Assembly: GCF_014207375.1 (NCBI RefSeq)
Contig: NZ_JACHEE010000006.1
Span: forward strand, 62,001 to 126,000
Origin: Arthrobacter sp. AZCC_0090
GTDB taxonomy: Bacteria; Actinomycetota; Actinomycetes; Actinomycetales; Micrococcaceae
DNA: 64,000 bases
Direction: 5' to 3'
The position numbers and the translations under genes were made by a program. Under the pieces are notes generated by a model, which saw only the letters and a list, made by a program, of their open reading frames with translations, did not search any database and was not told the origin of the DNA. Shown here one piece after another: positions 9,630-18,173 of this stretch (positions are counted from its first letter, which is position 1; each line of letters opens with the position of its first letter).

Positions 9630-10130
9630 CTAGATTTCGTAGTCGAGCGGAACCGGTTGGCCGTAGGAGCCCGAGTGGTACAGCAGGGGAGTGTCATCTT
9701 CGCCAACAAGTCCATCAACGACTTCGACCACGACGATCGCGTTGTTTTCGAAGGACAGGCGCATCTGGATCTTGCCGATCAACCAGCCGGCCACGTTTTT
9801 CAGTATGGGGACATCGAAGGGTCCGGGTTCCCAGTGATCGCCTTCGAACCGTTCCTGGGTGCGGGCGAATCGGTCGGCAAGTGCTTGGTTCTCGAGGCCC
9901 AGCATGTGCAGGCCGATGTACGTTGAATTCGCCACTGCGGGCCAGGAACTCGAACTGCGGGACATGTTGAACGTGAAGCGGGGCGGCTCTGCCGACAGGG
10001 AAGCCACCGACGTGGCGGTGAAGCCGAAAGGCTTGCCGTTGAGGTCGGCGGTGATGATGGCGACCCCGGCGGCATGCCGGCGGAACATTTGCTTGAATGT
10101 TCCCTCAAAAGCCGATTTTTCCGAAGCCAC
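9630..10130 (-). CDS. Flavin reductase-domain protein
   Basis: This 166-residue FMN-binding split-barrel protein belongs to the flavin reductase-like family, which includes short-chain reductases that supply reduced flavin to two-component monooxygenases. The core motifs are HAAGVAIITAD, GFTATSVASLS, PPRFTFNMSRSSSS and, near the C-terminus, the HSGSYG segment. The GTG at 10130 is preferred because AGGAG lies 10 nt upstream; the frame extends 63 nt further but without hydrophobic or conserved sequence. No monooxygenase partner lies nearby, so the acceptor is unknown. It is divergent from the membrane protein at 10248. Confidence 0.8.
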   Translation of the reverse strand: MASEKSAFEGTFKQMFRRHAAGVAIITADLNGKPFGFTATSVASLSAEPPRFTFNMSRSSSSWPAVANSTYIGLHMLGLENQALADRFARTQERFEGDHWEPGPFDVPILKNVAGWLIGKIQMRLSFENNAIVVVEVVDGLVGEDDTPLLYHSGSYGQPVPLDYEI

Positions 10131-10212
10131 TTTGCTCGATCTCCTGCATGACCTATTGGTAATAACGCTGGTGGCTTCAGCGTATTCCGCCACCCGTTCG
10201 GGCGCTCCCTTG

Positions 10213-10240
10213 TTGAGCGTCCAGAAACGTTTGTTAATGT
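10213..10240 (+). promoter_or_regulatory. Promoter for leaderless membrane protein gene
   Basis: TTGAGC (10213-10218), a 16-nt spacer and TAATGT (10235-10240) lie 7 nt before the ATG at 10248. The predicted +1 is the start codon. This is one of the few leaderless starts here with a recognisable -35. Confidence 0.5.
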
Positions 10241-10247
10241 TTGTGTC

Positions 10248-10793
10248 ATGACCAAGCCAATATCGAACCTCCTCGTGTCCGTTGCCGCGGCGGACACGGA
10301 TCCGCGAGACCGCAGATGGTGGTTATGGCTCGCGGTGCCAGCCGCTTCGGGCATCGGACTGGGCTTGGCATGGTGGCTCCTGGCGCCGGGCGGCCTCAAC
10401 TTGATTTCCGGAAATTCCGCCCTCGCCGACCCCTCCGCTGCTGCGGGTCGGCTTCCGCGGGACTTGGTCCTGGCCGGGCTTTTGCTTCTCGCAGGCTGCT
10501 TCACGGCTGTCCTGCTCGACAGCAAGGTCCGGAAGCCGGGTCAGGGCATGAGAACTCTCCTCGCTGTCGTCGGCGGTCTGGTTGGTGCCCTGGTGGCGTG
10601 GCAGGTTGGCTTGCTGGCGGCGCAGTGGTGGGGTCCTGCCCCCAGCGCCGCAGCGAATGGAAGTGAAGGCTTCTCCTTACGGGCAATGGCGGCCCTTTTG
10701 CTGTGGCCGGGAGCGACTGCCCTTGTGACTTTTCTGCTGACTCTTTTCGGGCTGATGGGAAAGCCGCCGGAGGCATCGCCCCATGCCCCGTAA
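10248..10793 (+). CDS. Hypothetical four-helix membrane protein
   Basis: I do not recognise this 181-residue protein. Four hydrophobic segments are visible at about residues 24-46, 71-90, 103-125 and 144-168. The N-terminus is short and polar (MTKPISN, then TDPRDRRW). No catalytic motif is seen. It sits directly upstream of hisD (9 bp gap), but hisD appears to have its own -10 element. In actinobacteria, small multi-spanning proteins of this kind next to hisD are usually left as hypothetical. The start is supported by a promoter placed for leaderless expression. Confidence 0.7.
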   Translation: MTKPISNLLVSVAAADTDPRDRRWWLWLAVPAASGIGLGLAWWLLAPGGLNLISGNSALADPSAAAGRLPRDLVLAGLLLLAGCFTAVLLDSKVRKPGQGMRTLLAVVGGLVGALVAWQVGLLAAQWWGPAPSAAANGSEGFSLRAMAALLLWPGATALVTFLLTLFGLMGKPPEASPHAP

Positions 10794-10796
10794 AAT
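10791..10796 (+). promoter_or_regulatory. -10 element for leaderless hisD
   Basis: TAAAAT overlaps the stop codon of the upstream gene and lies 6 nt before the GTG of hisD, which has no Shine-Dalgarno. Confidence 0.5.
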
Positions 10797-10802
10797 GATC
10801 TG

Positions 10803-12176
10803 GTGACCATTTCTCCGGAGAACTCTGCCGACACCGCCGCCCAGACCCTGGACTTCCGCCGCATTGACTTGCGCGGACGATCCCTGACCTTGGCGGAACT
10901 GCGCGCCGCGGTGCCCCGGGCGAAGCATCAGACCATGGCGGACGCCGAGCAAAAGGTCCTGAATATCATTGCTGCCGTCCGCTCCCGCGGTTTTGAAGCG
11001 CTTGGTGAGTTCGCCATGGCGTTCGACGGCGTGGAACAGTCCCACCCCCGCGTGCCGGCAGAGGCCCTCGCCGGGGCCCTTGAAAAGCTGGATCCGGCCG
11101 TCCGAGCTGCCCTGGAGGAATCCATCAGCCGTGCCCGACGCTTCGCCGACGGCCAGCGGCCCGCGAACGTCGACGTGGAACTGGGGGACGGCGCCGTCGT
11201 CAGCCAGAACTGGGTACCGGTGGGGCGCGTGGGCCTTTACGTCCCCGGCGGGCTGGCCGTGTACCCGTCCTCGGTCATCATGAACGTCGTACCAGCGCTG
11301 GCTGCCGGAGTCCCGTCGATCGCTTTGGCTTCCCCGCCCCAGAAGGACTTCGGCGGCTTACCCCACCCCACCATCCTGGCCGCTGCCGCATTGCTGGGAA
11401 TTGACGAGGTCTATGCCATCGGAGGTGCCCAGGCGATCGTTTCCTTTGCCTACGGAATCCCGGGAGCTGGCGACGAACAGCCCATCGAGCCCGTGGACGT
11501 GGTGACCGGCCCCGGCAACATCTTCGTGGCCACCGCCAAGCGGCTTGTGAAAGGCGTCGTGGGGATCGACTCAGAGGCGGGCACCACGGAGATCGCCATC
11601 CTGGCCGACGCTTCGGCCCGCCCGGCGCTCGTGGCCGCGGACCTTATCAGCCAGGCTGAACACGACCCCAAGGCGGCCTCGGTCCTGATCACCGATTCCG
11701 AGGAACTCGCCTCGGACGTGCGGCGGGAACTCGCAGTGCAGTCGGGAATTACCAAGCACGGCGAACGGGTCCGCACCGCACTGTCCGGACCGCAATCAGG
11801 CGTGGTGTTGGTAGACGATCTCGAACAGGGCATCGCGGTCTGCGATGCGTACGCGGCAGAACACTTGGAAATCATGACGGCGGACGCAGCCGCGGTCGCC
11901 GCAAGGATCCGCAACGCGGGGGCGATTTTTGTAGGAGACTACAGCCCGGTCAGCCTTGGCGATTACTGTGCAGGCTCCAACCACGTGTTGCCGACGAGCG
12001 GTACCGCAGCCTTCTCCTCGGGCCTGAACGTCACAACGTTCCTTCGCGCCGTCCAAGTCATCAATTACAACAAGGCTGCCTTGGAGGAGGTCAGCAGGCA
12101 CATTGTGAGTCTTGCTGACGCGGAGGACCTTCCTGGCCACGGCGACGCGGTCAAGATCCGCTTTGCAGATGCGTAA
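10803..12176 (+). CDS. hisD: Histidinol dehydrogenase
   Basis: HisD (457 residues) catalyses the last two steps of histidine synthesis, the NAD-dependent four-electron oxidation of L-histidinol to L-histidine, and depends on zinc. Recognisable motifs are YVPGG (substrate approach), [29 protein letters not shown] and [10 protein letters not shown]. The zinc and active-site region near the C-terminus is [18 protein letters not shown]. An N-terminal extension of about 20 residues precedes the typical start. The rest of the his operon is not in the window; nrdR follows instead. The GTG start fits the upstream -10 placement. Confidence 0.95.
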   Translation: MTISPENSADTAAQTLDFRRIDLRGRSLTLAELRAAVPRAKHQTMADAEQKVLNIIAAVRSRGFEALGEFAMAFDGVEQSHPRVPAEALAGALEKLDPAVRAALEESISRARRFADGQRPANVDVELGDGAVVSQNWVPVGRVGLYVPGGLAVYPSSVIMNVVPALAAGVPSIALASPPQKDFGGLPHPTILAAAALLGIDEVYAIGGAQAIVSFAYGIPGAGDEQPIEPVDVVTGPGNIFVATAKRLVKGVVGIDSEAGTTEIAILADASARPALVAADLISQAEHDPKAASVLITDSEELASDVRRELAVQSGITKHGERVRTALSGPQSGVVLVDDLEQGIAVCDAYAAEHLEIMTADAAAVAARIRNAGAIFVGDYSPVSLGDYCAGSNHVLPTSGTAAFSSGLNVTTFLRAVQVINYNKAALEEVSRHIVSLADAEDLPGHGDAVKIRFADA

Positions 12177-12214
12177 CCACTACATGTATGGGCGCCCACC
12201 ACTACATATAGTAA
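12177..12214 (+). promoter_or_regulatory. Tandem NrdR-box-like sites upstream of nrdR
   Basis: Two similar 16-mers, CCACTACATGTATGGG (12177-12192) and CCACTACATATAGTAA (12199-12214), resemble the NrdR box (acaCwAtATaTwGtgt). They are spaced 22 bp centre to centre, about two helical turns. They lie just upstream of the predicted nrdR promoter, which suggests autoregulation. Confidence 0.5.
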
Positions 12215-12222
12215 TTACAGTA

Positions 12223-12252
12223 TTGTCATTAGCCCTTATGTAGCCGTAGACT
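12223..12252 (+). promoter_or_regulatory. Promoter for nrdR
   Basis: TTGTCA (12223-12228), an 18-nt spacer and TAGACT (12247-12252) give a leader of about 85 nt before the nrdR GTG. Confidence 0.45.
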
Positions 12253-12344
12253 GGTGCCGGAAGTCAAACTTCCGGCGCCTTTTGCGTCCCGGCCGATGCT
12301 GCCGCGATGACGTTCGGGCCGGAACCGAGCAAGGGAGGCACAGC

Positions 12345-12857
12345 GTGTATTGTCCGTTCTGCCGAAACCCTGACTCGCGCGTCGTGGACAGTCGAATGGC
12401 CGACGACGGCTCCGCCATCCGCCGTCGGCGGCAGTGTCCTGAATGCGGCCGCCGTTTCACCACGGTGGAGACCACCAGCCTGTCTGTCATCAAGCGCTCC
12501 GGGGTGGGAGAACCGTTCAGCCGGATAAAGATCATCAACGGCGTGCGCAAGGCCTGCCAAGGCCGGCCCGTGACCGAAGACGACCTCGCCATGCTGGCCC
12601 AGGAAGTCGAAGAAAACATCCGTTCCTCTGGTGCGGCCGAAATTGACGCCCACGAGGTCGGTTTGGCCATCCTCGGACCGCTCCAGAAACTGGACGAGGT
12701 GGCCTACCTGCGATTTGCCAGTGTTTATCAAGCCTTTGAATCCTTGGAGGATTTCGAATCCGCCATCGCGCTCCTCCGCCATGAGGCTGAAGCTGCAGCT
12801 ACGGAAAACGCTGGGAAGGGCGCCAAAGGCAAGAGCTCGGAGAAGAGCACCCTCTAG
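12345..12857 (+). CDS. nrdR: Transcriptional repressor NrdR
   Basis: NrdR represses ribonucleotide reductase genes in response to dATP and ATP. The GTG at 12345 gives the canonical N-terminus (M)YCPFC and is backed by AGGGAGG 7 nt upstream (170 residues). The zinc ribbon cysteines are 3, 6, 31 and 34 (CPFC and CPEC). The ATP-cone domain spans about residues 47-137, with the typical VIKRSG, PFSRIKI and [10 protein letters not shown] segments. The C-terminal tail is Ala/Lys/Ser-rich. No RNR genes lie in the window, so it acts in trans. Box-like sites upstream suggest it also controls itself. Confidence 0.96.
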   Translation: MYCPFCRNPDSRVVDSRMADDGSAIRRRRQCPECGRRFTTVETTSLSVIKRSGVGEPFSRIKIINGVRKACQGRPVTEDDLAMLAQEVEENIRSSGAAEIDAHEVGLAILGPLQKLDEVAYLRFASVYQAFESLEDFESAIALLRHEAEAAATENAGKGAKGKSSEKSTL

Positions 12858-12859
12858 CT

Positions 12860-12899
12860 CCGGTGGTGGCAGCGGAGGGGAAGCCGCAGCCACCACCGG
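12860..12899. terminator. Hairpin between convergent nrdR and SDR gene
   Basis: An 11-bp perfect outer stem (CCGGTGGTGGC with its complement) encloses a GCGG/CCGC inner stem. It fills the gap between the two stop codons and could serve both strands. Confidence 0.6.
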
Positions 12900-12905
12900 C
12901 ACCAC

Positions 12906-13664
12906 CTATCGTCCGCCGGAAACCGGGAGCACGGCTCCTGTGATGTAACCTGCGTCATCGGACATCAACCACATGACGGCAGCGGCCACTTCATCGGGGT
13001 CCGCACCCCTGCCCATCGGTATCCCCGGGTTGAGCCGTTCTACGCGGTCAGGCATTCCCGCCGCCGCGTGCAATCCCGTGTTGGTGCTCCCGGGAGCGAC
13101 GCAATTCACCCTGATGCCCTGTTTTGCTACCTCGGACGCGAGGCCCACCGTCAGCACATCAACCGCGCCTTTGCTCGCAGCATAGTGCGCCCACGTGCCT
13201 GGAGAACCGGCTTTCGTCGCAGTGGAGGAAACGTTGACGATCGAGCCGCCACGCCCGCCGCTGCCGGTGGAAAGACGTCTGACTGCCTCCTGGCAGACAA
13301 AGATCAATCCGCTCACGTTGACGTCCACAACACGGCGAATCGTTTCGCTCGGTACGTCTGCGAGGTTGCCGATGAGGTTGCCCGTGATGCCGGCATTGTT
13401 CACCACCGCCGTCACCGGACCTACGGCAGCCGCGGCATCAAAGAGCGCGGCAACCTGCGAGGGGTCGCTGACATCCGCCTGCACGCTGCCGGCCGTTCCG
13501 CCTTTGGCCTGGATTTCCGCGACGACGTTCCGTGCGCCATCGGCGTCCGTGGAGTAGTTGACGACGACGGCGTACCCTGCGGCGGCAGCCCTGAGGGCTA
13601 TGGCAGCGCCAATGCCCCGGCTGGCGCCGGTGACAACCGCGACGTCGGGCACGCCGTCGTCCAT
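12906..13664 (-). CDS. Short-chain dehydrogenase/reductase
   Basis: This is a classical SDR oxidoreductase of 252 residues. The Rossmann nucleotide-binding motif is TGASRGIG (12-19), followed by NNAG, the catalytic Ser in IVNVSS and the catalytic Tyr/Lys pair in YAASK. The C-terminal GYITGAVLPVSGG is typical of FabG-like reductases. The substrate is unknown. I start it at the ATG at 13664; a TTG at 13691 would overlap the upstream gene. Neither start has a good Shine-Dalgarno, so it may be translated through coupling with ppgK, whose stop is 16 bp upstream. Confidence 0.88.
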   Translation of the reverse strand: MDDGVPDVAVVTGASRGIGAAIALRAAAAGYAVVVNYSTDADGARNVVAEIQAKGGTAGSVQADVSDPSQVAALFDAAAAVGPVTAVVNNAGITGNLIGNLADVPSETIRRVVDVNVSGLIFVCQEAVRRLSTGSGGRGGSIVNVSSTATKAGSPGTWAHYAASKGAVDVLTVGLASEVAKQGIRVNCVAPGSTNTGLHAAAGMPDRVERLNPGIPMGRGADPDEVAAAVMWLMSDDAGYITGAVLPVSGGR

Positions 13665-13680
13665 CTGGAATGCAGCCGTG

Positions 13681-14499
13681 TTACTTGGCAAGCTTGTGGT
13701 GGAGGGCGACGTCCAGGGCGGCTCCCACGATTCCAGCGTCGTTCTTCAGTTCCGCCGTGACGATGCGAGTACGCAAATCCAAGTGCGGGAAGTACTCGTC
13801 CGAGCGCTTCGAAATTCCGCCACCGATGATGAAGAGCTCGGGGGAGAACAGGAACTCGACGTGCGAGAGATAGCGCTGCAGCAGCACGCTGTACTCCTCC
13901 CAGCTCAAGCCGTCGCGTTCACGCGCGACGGCGGAGGCCTTCGTTTCGGCGTCGTGGCCGTCCACCTCGAGGTGGCCGAGCTCGGCATTGGGGACCAGAT
14001 GTCCGTTGAAGATGAAGGCTGAGCCTATACCCGTGCCGAGGGTAATGACGAGGACGGTACCATCGACGCCTTCGCCCGCACCGTAGCGGGCTTCCGCGAG
14101 GCCGGCTGCGTCGGCGTCGTTGATCACCTCGACAGGACGATCCAGTCGCTTGGTGAGCAGCGAATCAATGTCGGTGTCGAGCCAGGACTTGTCGACGTTG
14201 GCTGCAGAGCGGACCACGCCGTGCTGGATGATTCCGGGGAAAGTGACGCCGACAGGCGAACCCTGAGCAGGGGAGTCCGAACGCGCCGACAACTCGTCCA
14301 CGATCTGTGCGATCACTTCGGCGACAGCTTCGGGAGTGGCGGGCTGCGGGGTGGGAATACGAAGGCGGTCCCCGAGCAGCTTGCCCTTCTTGAGATCGAC
14401 GATGCCGCCCTTGATGCCGGTGCCACCGACGTCGATGCCGATCAGCGGGCCGTTCTTGTGGATCTTCTCATCCTTCTTGGTCAATGCGTTTCCGTTCAT
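13681..14499 (-). CDS. ppgK: Polyphosphate glucokinase (ROK family)
   Basis: PpgK phosphorylates glucose to glucose 6-phosphate with inorganic polyphosphate (and usually ATP) as donor. The protein has 272 residues from the ATG at 14499. The phosphate-binding motif is [15 protein letters not shown]. The catalytic Asp is in [10 protein letters not shown], the second phosphate loop is [11 protein letters not shown], and the ROK-like ELGHLE follows. The sequence agrees better with actinobacterial PpgK than with ATP-only glucokinases: there is no CxCGxxGCxE zinc motif. It sits between map and the SDR gene, all leftward, probably one operon. Confidence 0.9.
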   Translation of the reverse strand: MNGNALTKKDEKIHKNGPLIGIDVGGTGIKGGIVDLKKGKLLGDRLRIPTPQPATPEAVAEVIAQIVDELSARSDSPAQGSPVGVTFPGIIQHGVVRSAANVDKSWLDTDIDSLLTKRLDRPVEVINDADAAGLAEARYGAGEGVDGTVLVITLGTGIGSAFIFNGHLVPNAELGHLEVDGHDAETKASAVARERDGLSWEEYSVLLQRYLSHVEFLFSPELFIIGGGISKRSDEYFPHLDLRTRIVTAELKNDAGIVGAALDVALHHKLAK

Positions 14500-14556
14500 G
14501 GCAGGAGGGGTGGGCATGTCGCAGCGCGAACGGCTGCAGGTGACCTTCCGGAGAGC

Positions 14557-15435
14557 TTAAGGAAGAGTCAGGATTTCGGCGCCGGTCTCGGTAACCAGCA
14601 GGGTGTGTTCGAATTGTGCGGTCCGCTTGTGGTCGCGGGTGACTACGGTCCAATCATCGGGCCACATGTCCCACTCGATCGTTCCGAGGGTGAGCATGGG
14701 TTCAATCGTGAAGACCATGCCGGCTTCGATCACGGTGTTGTAGGCCGGCGCGGCGTCGTAGTGGGGGATGATGAGGCCCGTGTGGAAGGCCTCGCCGACG
14801 CCGTGGCCGGTGAAGTCGCGGACCACGCCATACCCGAAGCGTTTCGCGTAGGACTGGATGGCTCGGCCGATCACGTTGATTTCGCGGCCGGGTGCCACGG
14901 CTTTGATGGCACGATTGAGCGACTCCTGGGTGCGTTCAACCAGCAGGCGGGACTCTTCGTCCACGTCTCCCACCAAAAAGGTGTAGTTGGTGTCGCCGTG
15001 AACGCCGTTGATGTAGGCCGTGATGTCGATGTTCAGGATGTCGCCGTCTTGGACCACGGTGCTGTCCGGAATGCCGTGGCAGATGACCTCGTTGAGGGAT
15101 GAGCAGAGGGACTTGGGGAAGCCGCGGTAGCCAAGCGTTGACGGGTAGGCGTGGTGGTCCAGAATGAACTCGTGGCCTATCCGGTCCAGCTGGTCCGTGG
15201 TGACGCCGGGCTCGATGTGCTTTCCGACCTCGACAATCGCCTGGGCGGCAATCTTGCTGGCGACCCGGATCTTCTCGATGGTTTCCGCCGATTTGACCTC
15301 TGAACCGGTGAACTTCGCCGGTGCCGGTTTGCCGACATACTCCGGGCGCGGGATGGACGCCGGTACAGGCAGCTGTGGGCTGACGGTTCCTCGGGTGAGC
15401 GTGCCGATGGGTGCGGTCAGGGCGGGAGAAGGCAT
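14557..15435 (-). CDS. map: Type I methionine aminopeptidase
   Basis: MAP removes the initiator Met from nascent proteins and uses two divalent metals. The protein has 292 residues from the ATG at 15435. Metal ligands are visible in the order Asp ([17 protein letters not shown] region, two Asp), His ([11 protein letters not shown]), Glu (FTIEPM) and Glu (QFEHT). The N-terminal extension of about 40 residues contains the Pro-rich segment (PRPEYVGKP) seen in actinobacterial MAP type Ic. The start is set by a -10-like TATGAT 6 nt upstream, with no Shine-Dalgarno. It leads the map-ppgK-SDR group. Confidence 0.93.
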   Translation of the reverse strand: MPSPALTAPIGTLTRGTVSPQLPVPASIPRPEYVGKPAPAKFTGSEVKSAETIEKIRVASKIAAQAIVEVGKHIEPGVTTDQLDRIGHEFILDHHAYPSTLGYRGFPKSLCSSLNEVICHGIPDSTVVQDGDILNIDITAYINGVHGDTNYTFLVGDVDEESRLLVERTQESLNRAIKAVAPGREINVIGRAIQSYAKRFGYGVVRDFTGHGVGEAFHTGLIIPHYDAAPAYNTVIEAGMVFTIEPMLTLGTIEWDMWPDDWTVVTRDHKRTAQFEHTLLVTETGAEILTLP

Positions 15436-15441
15436 AGATTG

Positions 15442-15447
15442 ATCATA
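15442..15447 (-). promoter_or_regulatory. -10 element for leaderless map
   Basis: On the minus strand TATGAT lies 6 nt before the map ATG, placing +1 at the A of the start codon. No strong -35 is seen. Confidence 0.5.
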
Positions 15448-15550
15448 TAAGGGACGCACGAGACGCAAGTAACTAAGTAGCTACATAACAGCGCCGTAGC
15501 AGGGCTACAGCCCCCGCCAACGCTTCGGCGGGATTCGCAGAGGAGGAACC

Positions 15551-15715
15551 GTGGCGGAGTTCTGGTACAACGTTCAGACACACCAGATCGAAGAGGACGC
15601 GTTGTCCGACTGGACACAGCTGATCGGACCTTACAAGACCCGTGAGGAAGCGGAGCACGCCCTCGAGAAGGTCAAAGCCCGCAACGAAGCCTGGGACAAG
15701 GACGACGAGGACTGA
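15551..15715 (+). CDS. Small SPOR-like hypothetical protein (54 residues)
   Basis: This short gene starts with GTG after a perfect AGGAGG at 15541-15546. The product is acidic and soluble, begins AEFWYNVQTHQIEED and continues with LIGPYKTREEAEHALEK. The GPYKTREEAEHAL segment resembles the beta-alpha turn of SPOR-type domains, but the protein is shorter than a full SPOR domain and has no signal peptide. Similar very small proteins occur in many actinobacterial genomes. It ends KDDDED-like in acidic residues and stands alone between divergent map and the end of panB. Function unknown. Confidence 0.75.
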   Translation: MAEFWYNVQTHQIEEDALSDWTQLIGPYKTREEAEHALEKVKARNEAWDKDDED

Positions 15716-15727
15716 AGGTGGGTTCTC

Positions 15728-16639
15728 CTAGAAAGAGTGTTCCGGGCCGGGGAACTGGCCGGACCTGACGTCGTCGGCGTACGCCTTCGCCGCCTCGCTG
15801 AGTGTGGTGCGCAGGTCCGCATACTGCTTGACGAACTTGGCCATCTTGCCACCGCGCAGTCCGGCCATGTCCTGCCACACGAGAACTTGGCCTGTGGTTG
15901 CGTTGCCCGCGCCGATTCCGATAGTGGGTACCTCAATGGCGGCGTCGACGGCAGCCGCCGTTTCGGCTGGAACCATCTCCATGAGCACACAAAACGCTCC
16001 GGCATTGGCCAGGGCAACTGCATCCTCGATCAGGCGGGTGGCGTCATCGCCCCGGCCCTGGACGCGGTAGCCGCCCAACGAGTGTTCGCTCTGGGGCGTG
16101 AAGCCGATGTGCGCCATGACGGGAATGCCTGCTTGGACCATGGCCCGCACGGTCGGCGCATAGAACGCGCCGCCTTCGATCTTGACGCCATGTGCCAAGC
16201 CTTCCTTCAGGAAGCGGACGCCCGTGGCCACTGCCTGCTCCGGCGACACTTCATAGCTGCCGAAAGGAAGGTCGGCTACTACCAAGGCACGCTTGGCTGA
16301 CCGAGCCACCGCTCGGCACAAAGGCAGCAGTTCGTCGACGGTCACAGGCAGGCTGGTTTCGTTTCCGAAAACATTGTTCGAGGCCGAATCGCCGATCAGC
16401 AGGACCTCGATGCCCGCCTGGTCGAAGATTTCGGCCGTGTATTGCTCGTAGGCGGTCAGCATGGCAAAGCGTTCACCCTTGGCTTTGGCCTGTTGAAGGT
16501 GATGCGTCCGGATCCTGGCAGGAGCCTTCGATGCTGAAAGGTCCGTTGAAGCCGCTGCACCTGCACCAGCGGGTCCCGTCCCATAGGGGGCAGGAACTTC
16601 GGCGGGCATGCTGGAATCGGAACTGTTGCTTGGGGCCAT
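15728..16639 (-). CDS. panB: 3-Methyl-2-oxobutanoate hydroxymethyltransferase
   Basis: PanB transfers a hydroxymethyl group from 5,10-methylene-THF to 2-oxoisovalerate, giving ketopantoate for pantothenate and CoA synthesis. The ATG at 16639 gives 303 residues, including an Ala/Ser/Pro-rich N-terminal extension of about 45. The TIM-barrel motifs are intact: [29 protein letters not shown] (Mg-binding Asp), ADLPFGSYE (second Asp), KIEGG and [13 protein letters not shown]. The later GIGAG segment is also present. A TACGCT hexamer 6 nt upstream suggests a leaderless mRNA. The gene neighbours glnA2, as in mycobacteria. Confidence 0.94.
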   Translation of the reverse strand: MAPSNSSDSSMPAEVPAPYGTGPAGAGAAASTDLSASKAPARIRTHHLQQAKAKGERFAMLTAYEQYTAEIFDQAGIEVLLIGDSASNNVFGNETSLPVTVDELLPLCRAVARSAKRALVVADLPFGSYEVSPEQAVATGVRFLKEGLAHGVKIEGGAFYAPTVRAMVQAGIPVMAHIGFTPQSEHSLGGYRVQGRGDDATRLIEDAVALANAGAFCVLMEMVPAETAAAVDAAIEVPTIGIGAGNATTGQVLVWQDMAGLRGGKMAKFVKQYADLRTTLSEAAKAYADDVRSGQFPGPEHSF

Positions 16640-16645
16640 GAATAG

Positions 16646-16651
16646 AGCGTA
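16646..16651 (-). promoter_or_regulatory. -10 element for leaderless panB
   Basis: TACGCT on the minus strand is 6 nt before the panB ATG. No Shine-Dalgarno is present in the intervening sequence. Confidence 0.4.
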
Positions 16652-16829
16652 TGCGGTACCAGCCGTCCTAGCCACCGGCGCATGAGGAGCCTCACATTTG
16701 TAAACGCTGTGTTACGCGAACCGGGGGTGCAGCCATTCCGGGCCAATGCTTAGTAGAGTGAATGCTGAGTTGTCGTCGGCTTCGAACTTCGAACCTGCGG
16801 CATGGACGTTGACCCGGAAATGAGGCCCC

Positions 16830-18170
16830 ATGGACCGCCAGCAAGAGTTCGTTCTGCGAACTATCGAAGAGCGTGATGTGCGCTTCGTACGCTTGTGGTT
16901 TACCGACGTCGTCGGTTCCCTGAAATCGGTGGCGCTGGCTCCGGCAGAAGTAGAAGGCGCCTTCGAAGAAGGCCTGGGTTTTGATGGCTCGGCCATCGAA
17001 GGACTCGCCCGGGTGTTCGAATCCGACATGCTGGCCCAGCCCGACCCCTCCACGTTCCAGATCCTTCCGTGGCGCGGTGAGACCGAACAGACCTCCAGGA
17101 TGTTCTGCGACATCCTGACTCCCGACGGCGAGCCCTCCTCGGCCGATCCCCGTAACGTGCTCAAGCGCACCCTCGCCAAGGCCGCGGACATGGGATTCAC
17201 CTGCTACACGCATCCCGAGATCGAGTTCTATCTCCTGAAGTCCCAGGACCTTGACCCCAACGGCGTTCCTGTTCCCGTTGACGAGGGCGGCTACTTCGAC
17301 CACGTACCCGGTGGCGTGGCACAGGACTTCCGCCGTACGGCCGTGACCATGCTCGAATCCGTGGGTATCTCCGTGGAATTCAGCCACCACGAGGGCGGTC
17401 CCGGGCAGAACGAAATCGATCTTCGCTACGCGGACGCCCTCCAGACCGCGGACAACATCATGACCTTCCGCACGGTCATCAAGGAGGTGGCCTTGCAGCA
17501 GGGAACCTACGCCACGTTCATGCCCAAGCCGTTCACGGACCACCCCGGGTCCGGCATGCACACACACTTCTCGCTGTTCGAGGGCGACACCAACGCCTTC
17601 TACGAAGCCGGCGCCGAATTCCAGTTGTCCAAGACCGCACGCCAGTTCATTGCAGGTATCCTGCGCCACGCTCCGGAATTCACCGCCGTCACCAACCAGT
17701 TCGTGAATTCGTACAAGCGTCTCTGGGGCGGAGGCGAAGCGCCGAGCTACCTGAGCTGGGGCCACAACAACCGTTCGGCCCTGGTTCGCGTGCCCCTCTA
17801 CAAGCCGGGCAAGGGCCAGTCCGCACGGATCGAATACCGCGGGATTGACTCCGCCACCAACCCCTACCTCGCCTACGCCGTGTTGCTGGGCGCCGGGCTC
17901 AAGGGGATCGAGGAAGGCTACGAGCTTCCGGCTGCAGCGGAAGACGACGTCTGGTCGCTGACCTCGGCCGAGCGCAAAGCGATGGGCCACACGCCACTGC
18001 CGGCCAGCCTCCACGATGCCATCCGCGCCATGGAGGATTCGGAGCTCGTAGCGGACATCCTCGGCGAACAAGTCTTTGACCACTTCCTGCGTAACAAGCG
18101 TGCGGAATGGCAGGACTACCGGCTCCAGGTCACGCCCTACGAGCTCAAGCGCAACCTCGGCATTCTCTAG
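16830..18170 (+). CDS. glnA2: Type I glutamine synthetase, GlnA2-like (non-adenylylatable)
   Basis: This 446-residue GSI-alpha-type enzyme ligates ammonia to glutamate using ATP. The family signatures GFDGSAIEGLARVFESDM (Mg region) and MPKPFTDHPGSGMHTHFS (ATP site) are present, as is the RIEYRGIDSATNPYLA segment. It lacks the insert of GSI-beta enzymes. Where GlnA1 has the adenylylated Tyr, this protein has DDVWSLTSAE, so Tyr is replaced by Trp-like context. It is therefore not expected to be a substrate of the neighbouring GlnE, although the two genes are 3 bp apart and likely cotranscribed, as in mycobacteria. GAGG lies just before the ATG. Confidence 0.92.
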   Translation: MDRQQEFVLRTIEERDVRFVRLWFTDVVGSLKSVALAPAEVEGAFEEGLGFDGSAIEGLARVFESDMLAQPDPSTFQILPWRGETEQTSRMFCDILTPDGEPSSADPRNVLKRTLAKAADMGFTCYTHPEIEFYLLKSQDLDPNGVPVPVDEGGYFDHVPGGVAQDFRRTAVTMLESVGISVEFSHHEGGPGQNEIDLRYADALQTADNIMTFRTVIKEVALQQGTYATFMPKPFTDHPGSGMHTHFSLFEGDTNAFYEAGAEFQLSKTARQFIAGILRHAPEFTAVTNQFVNSYKRLWGGGEAPSYLSWGHNNRSALVRVPLYKPGKGQSARIEYRGIDSATNPYLAYAVLLGAGLKGIEEGYELPAAAEDDVWSLTSAERKAMGHTPLPASLHDAIRAMEDSELVADILGEQVFDHFLRNKRAEWQDYRLQVTPYELKRNLGIL

Positions 18171-18173
18171 GCT

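Noticed and set aside
9605..9638. Short direct repeat of GCTAGATTTC around the flavin reductase stop codon
   Set aside because: Only about ten bases, in two copies at the 3' end of one gene. It looks like a small local duplication without regulatory context.
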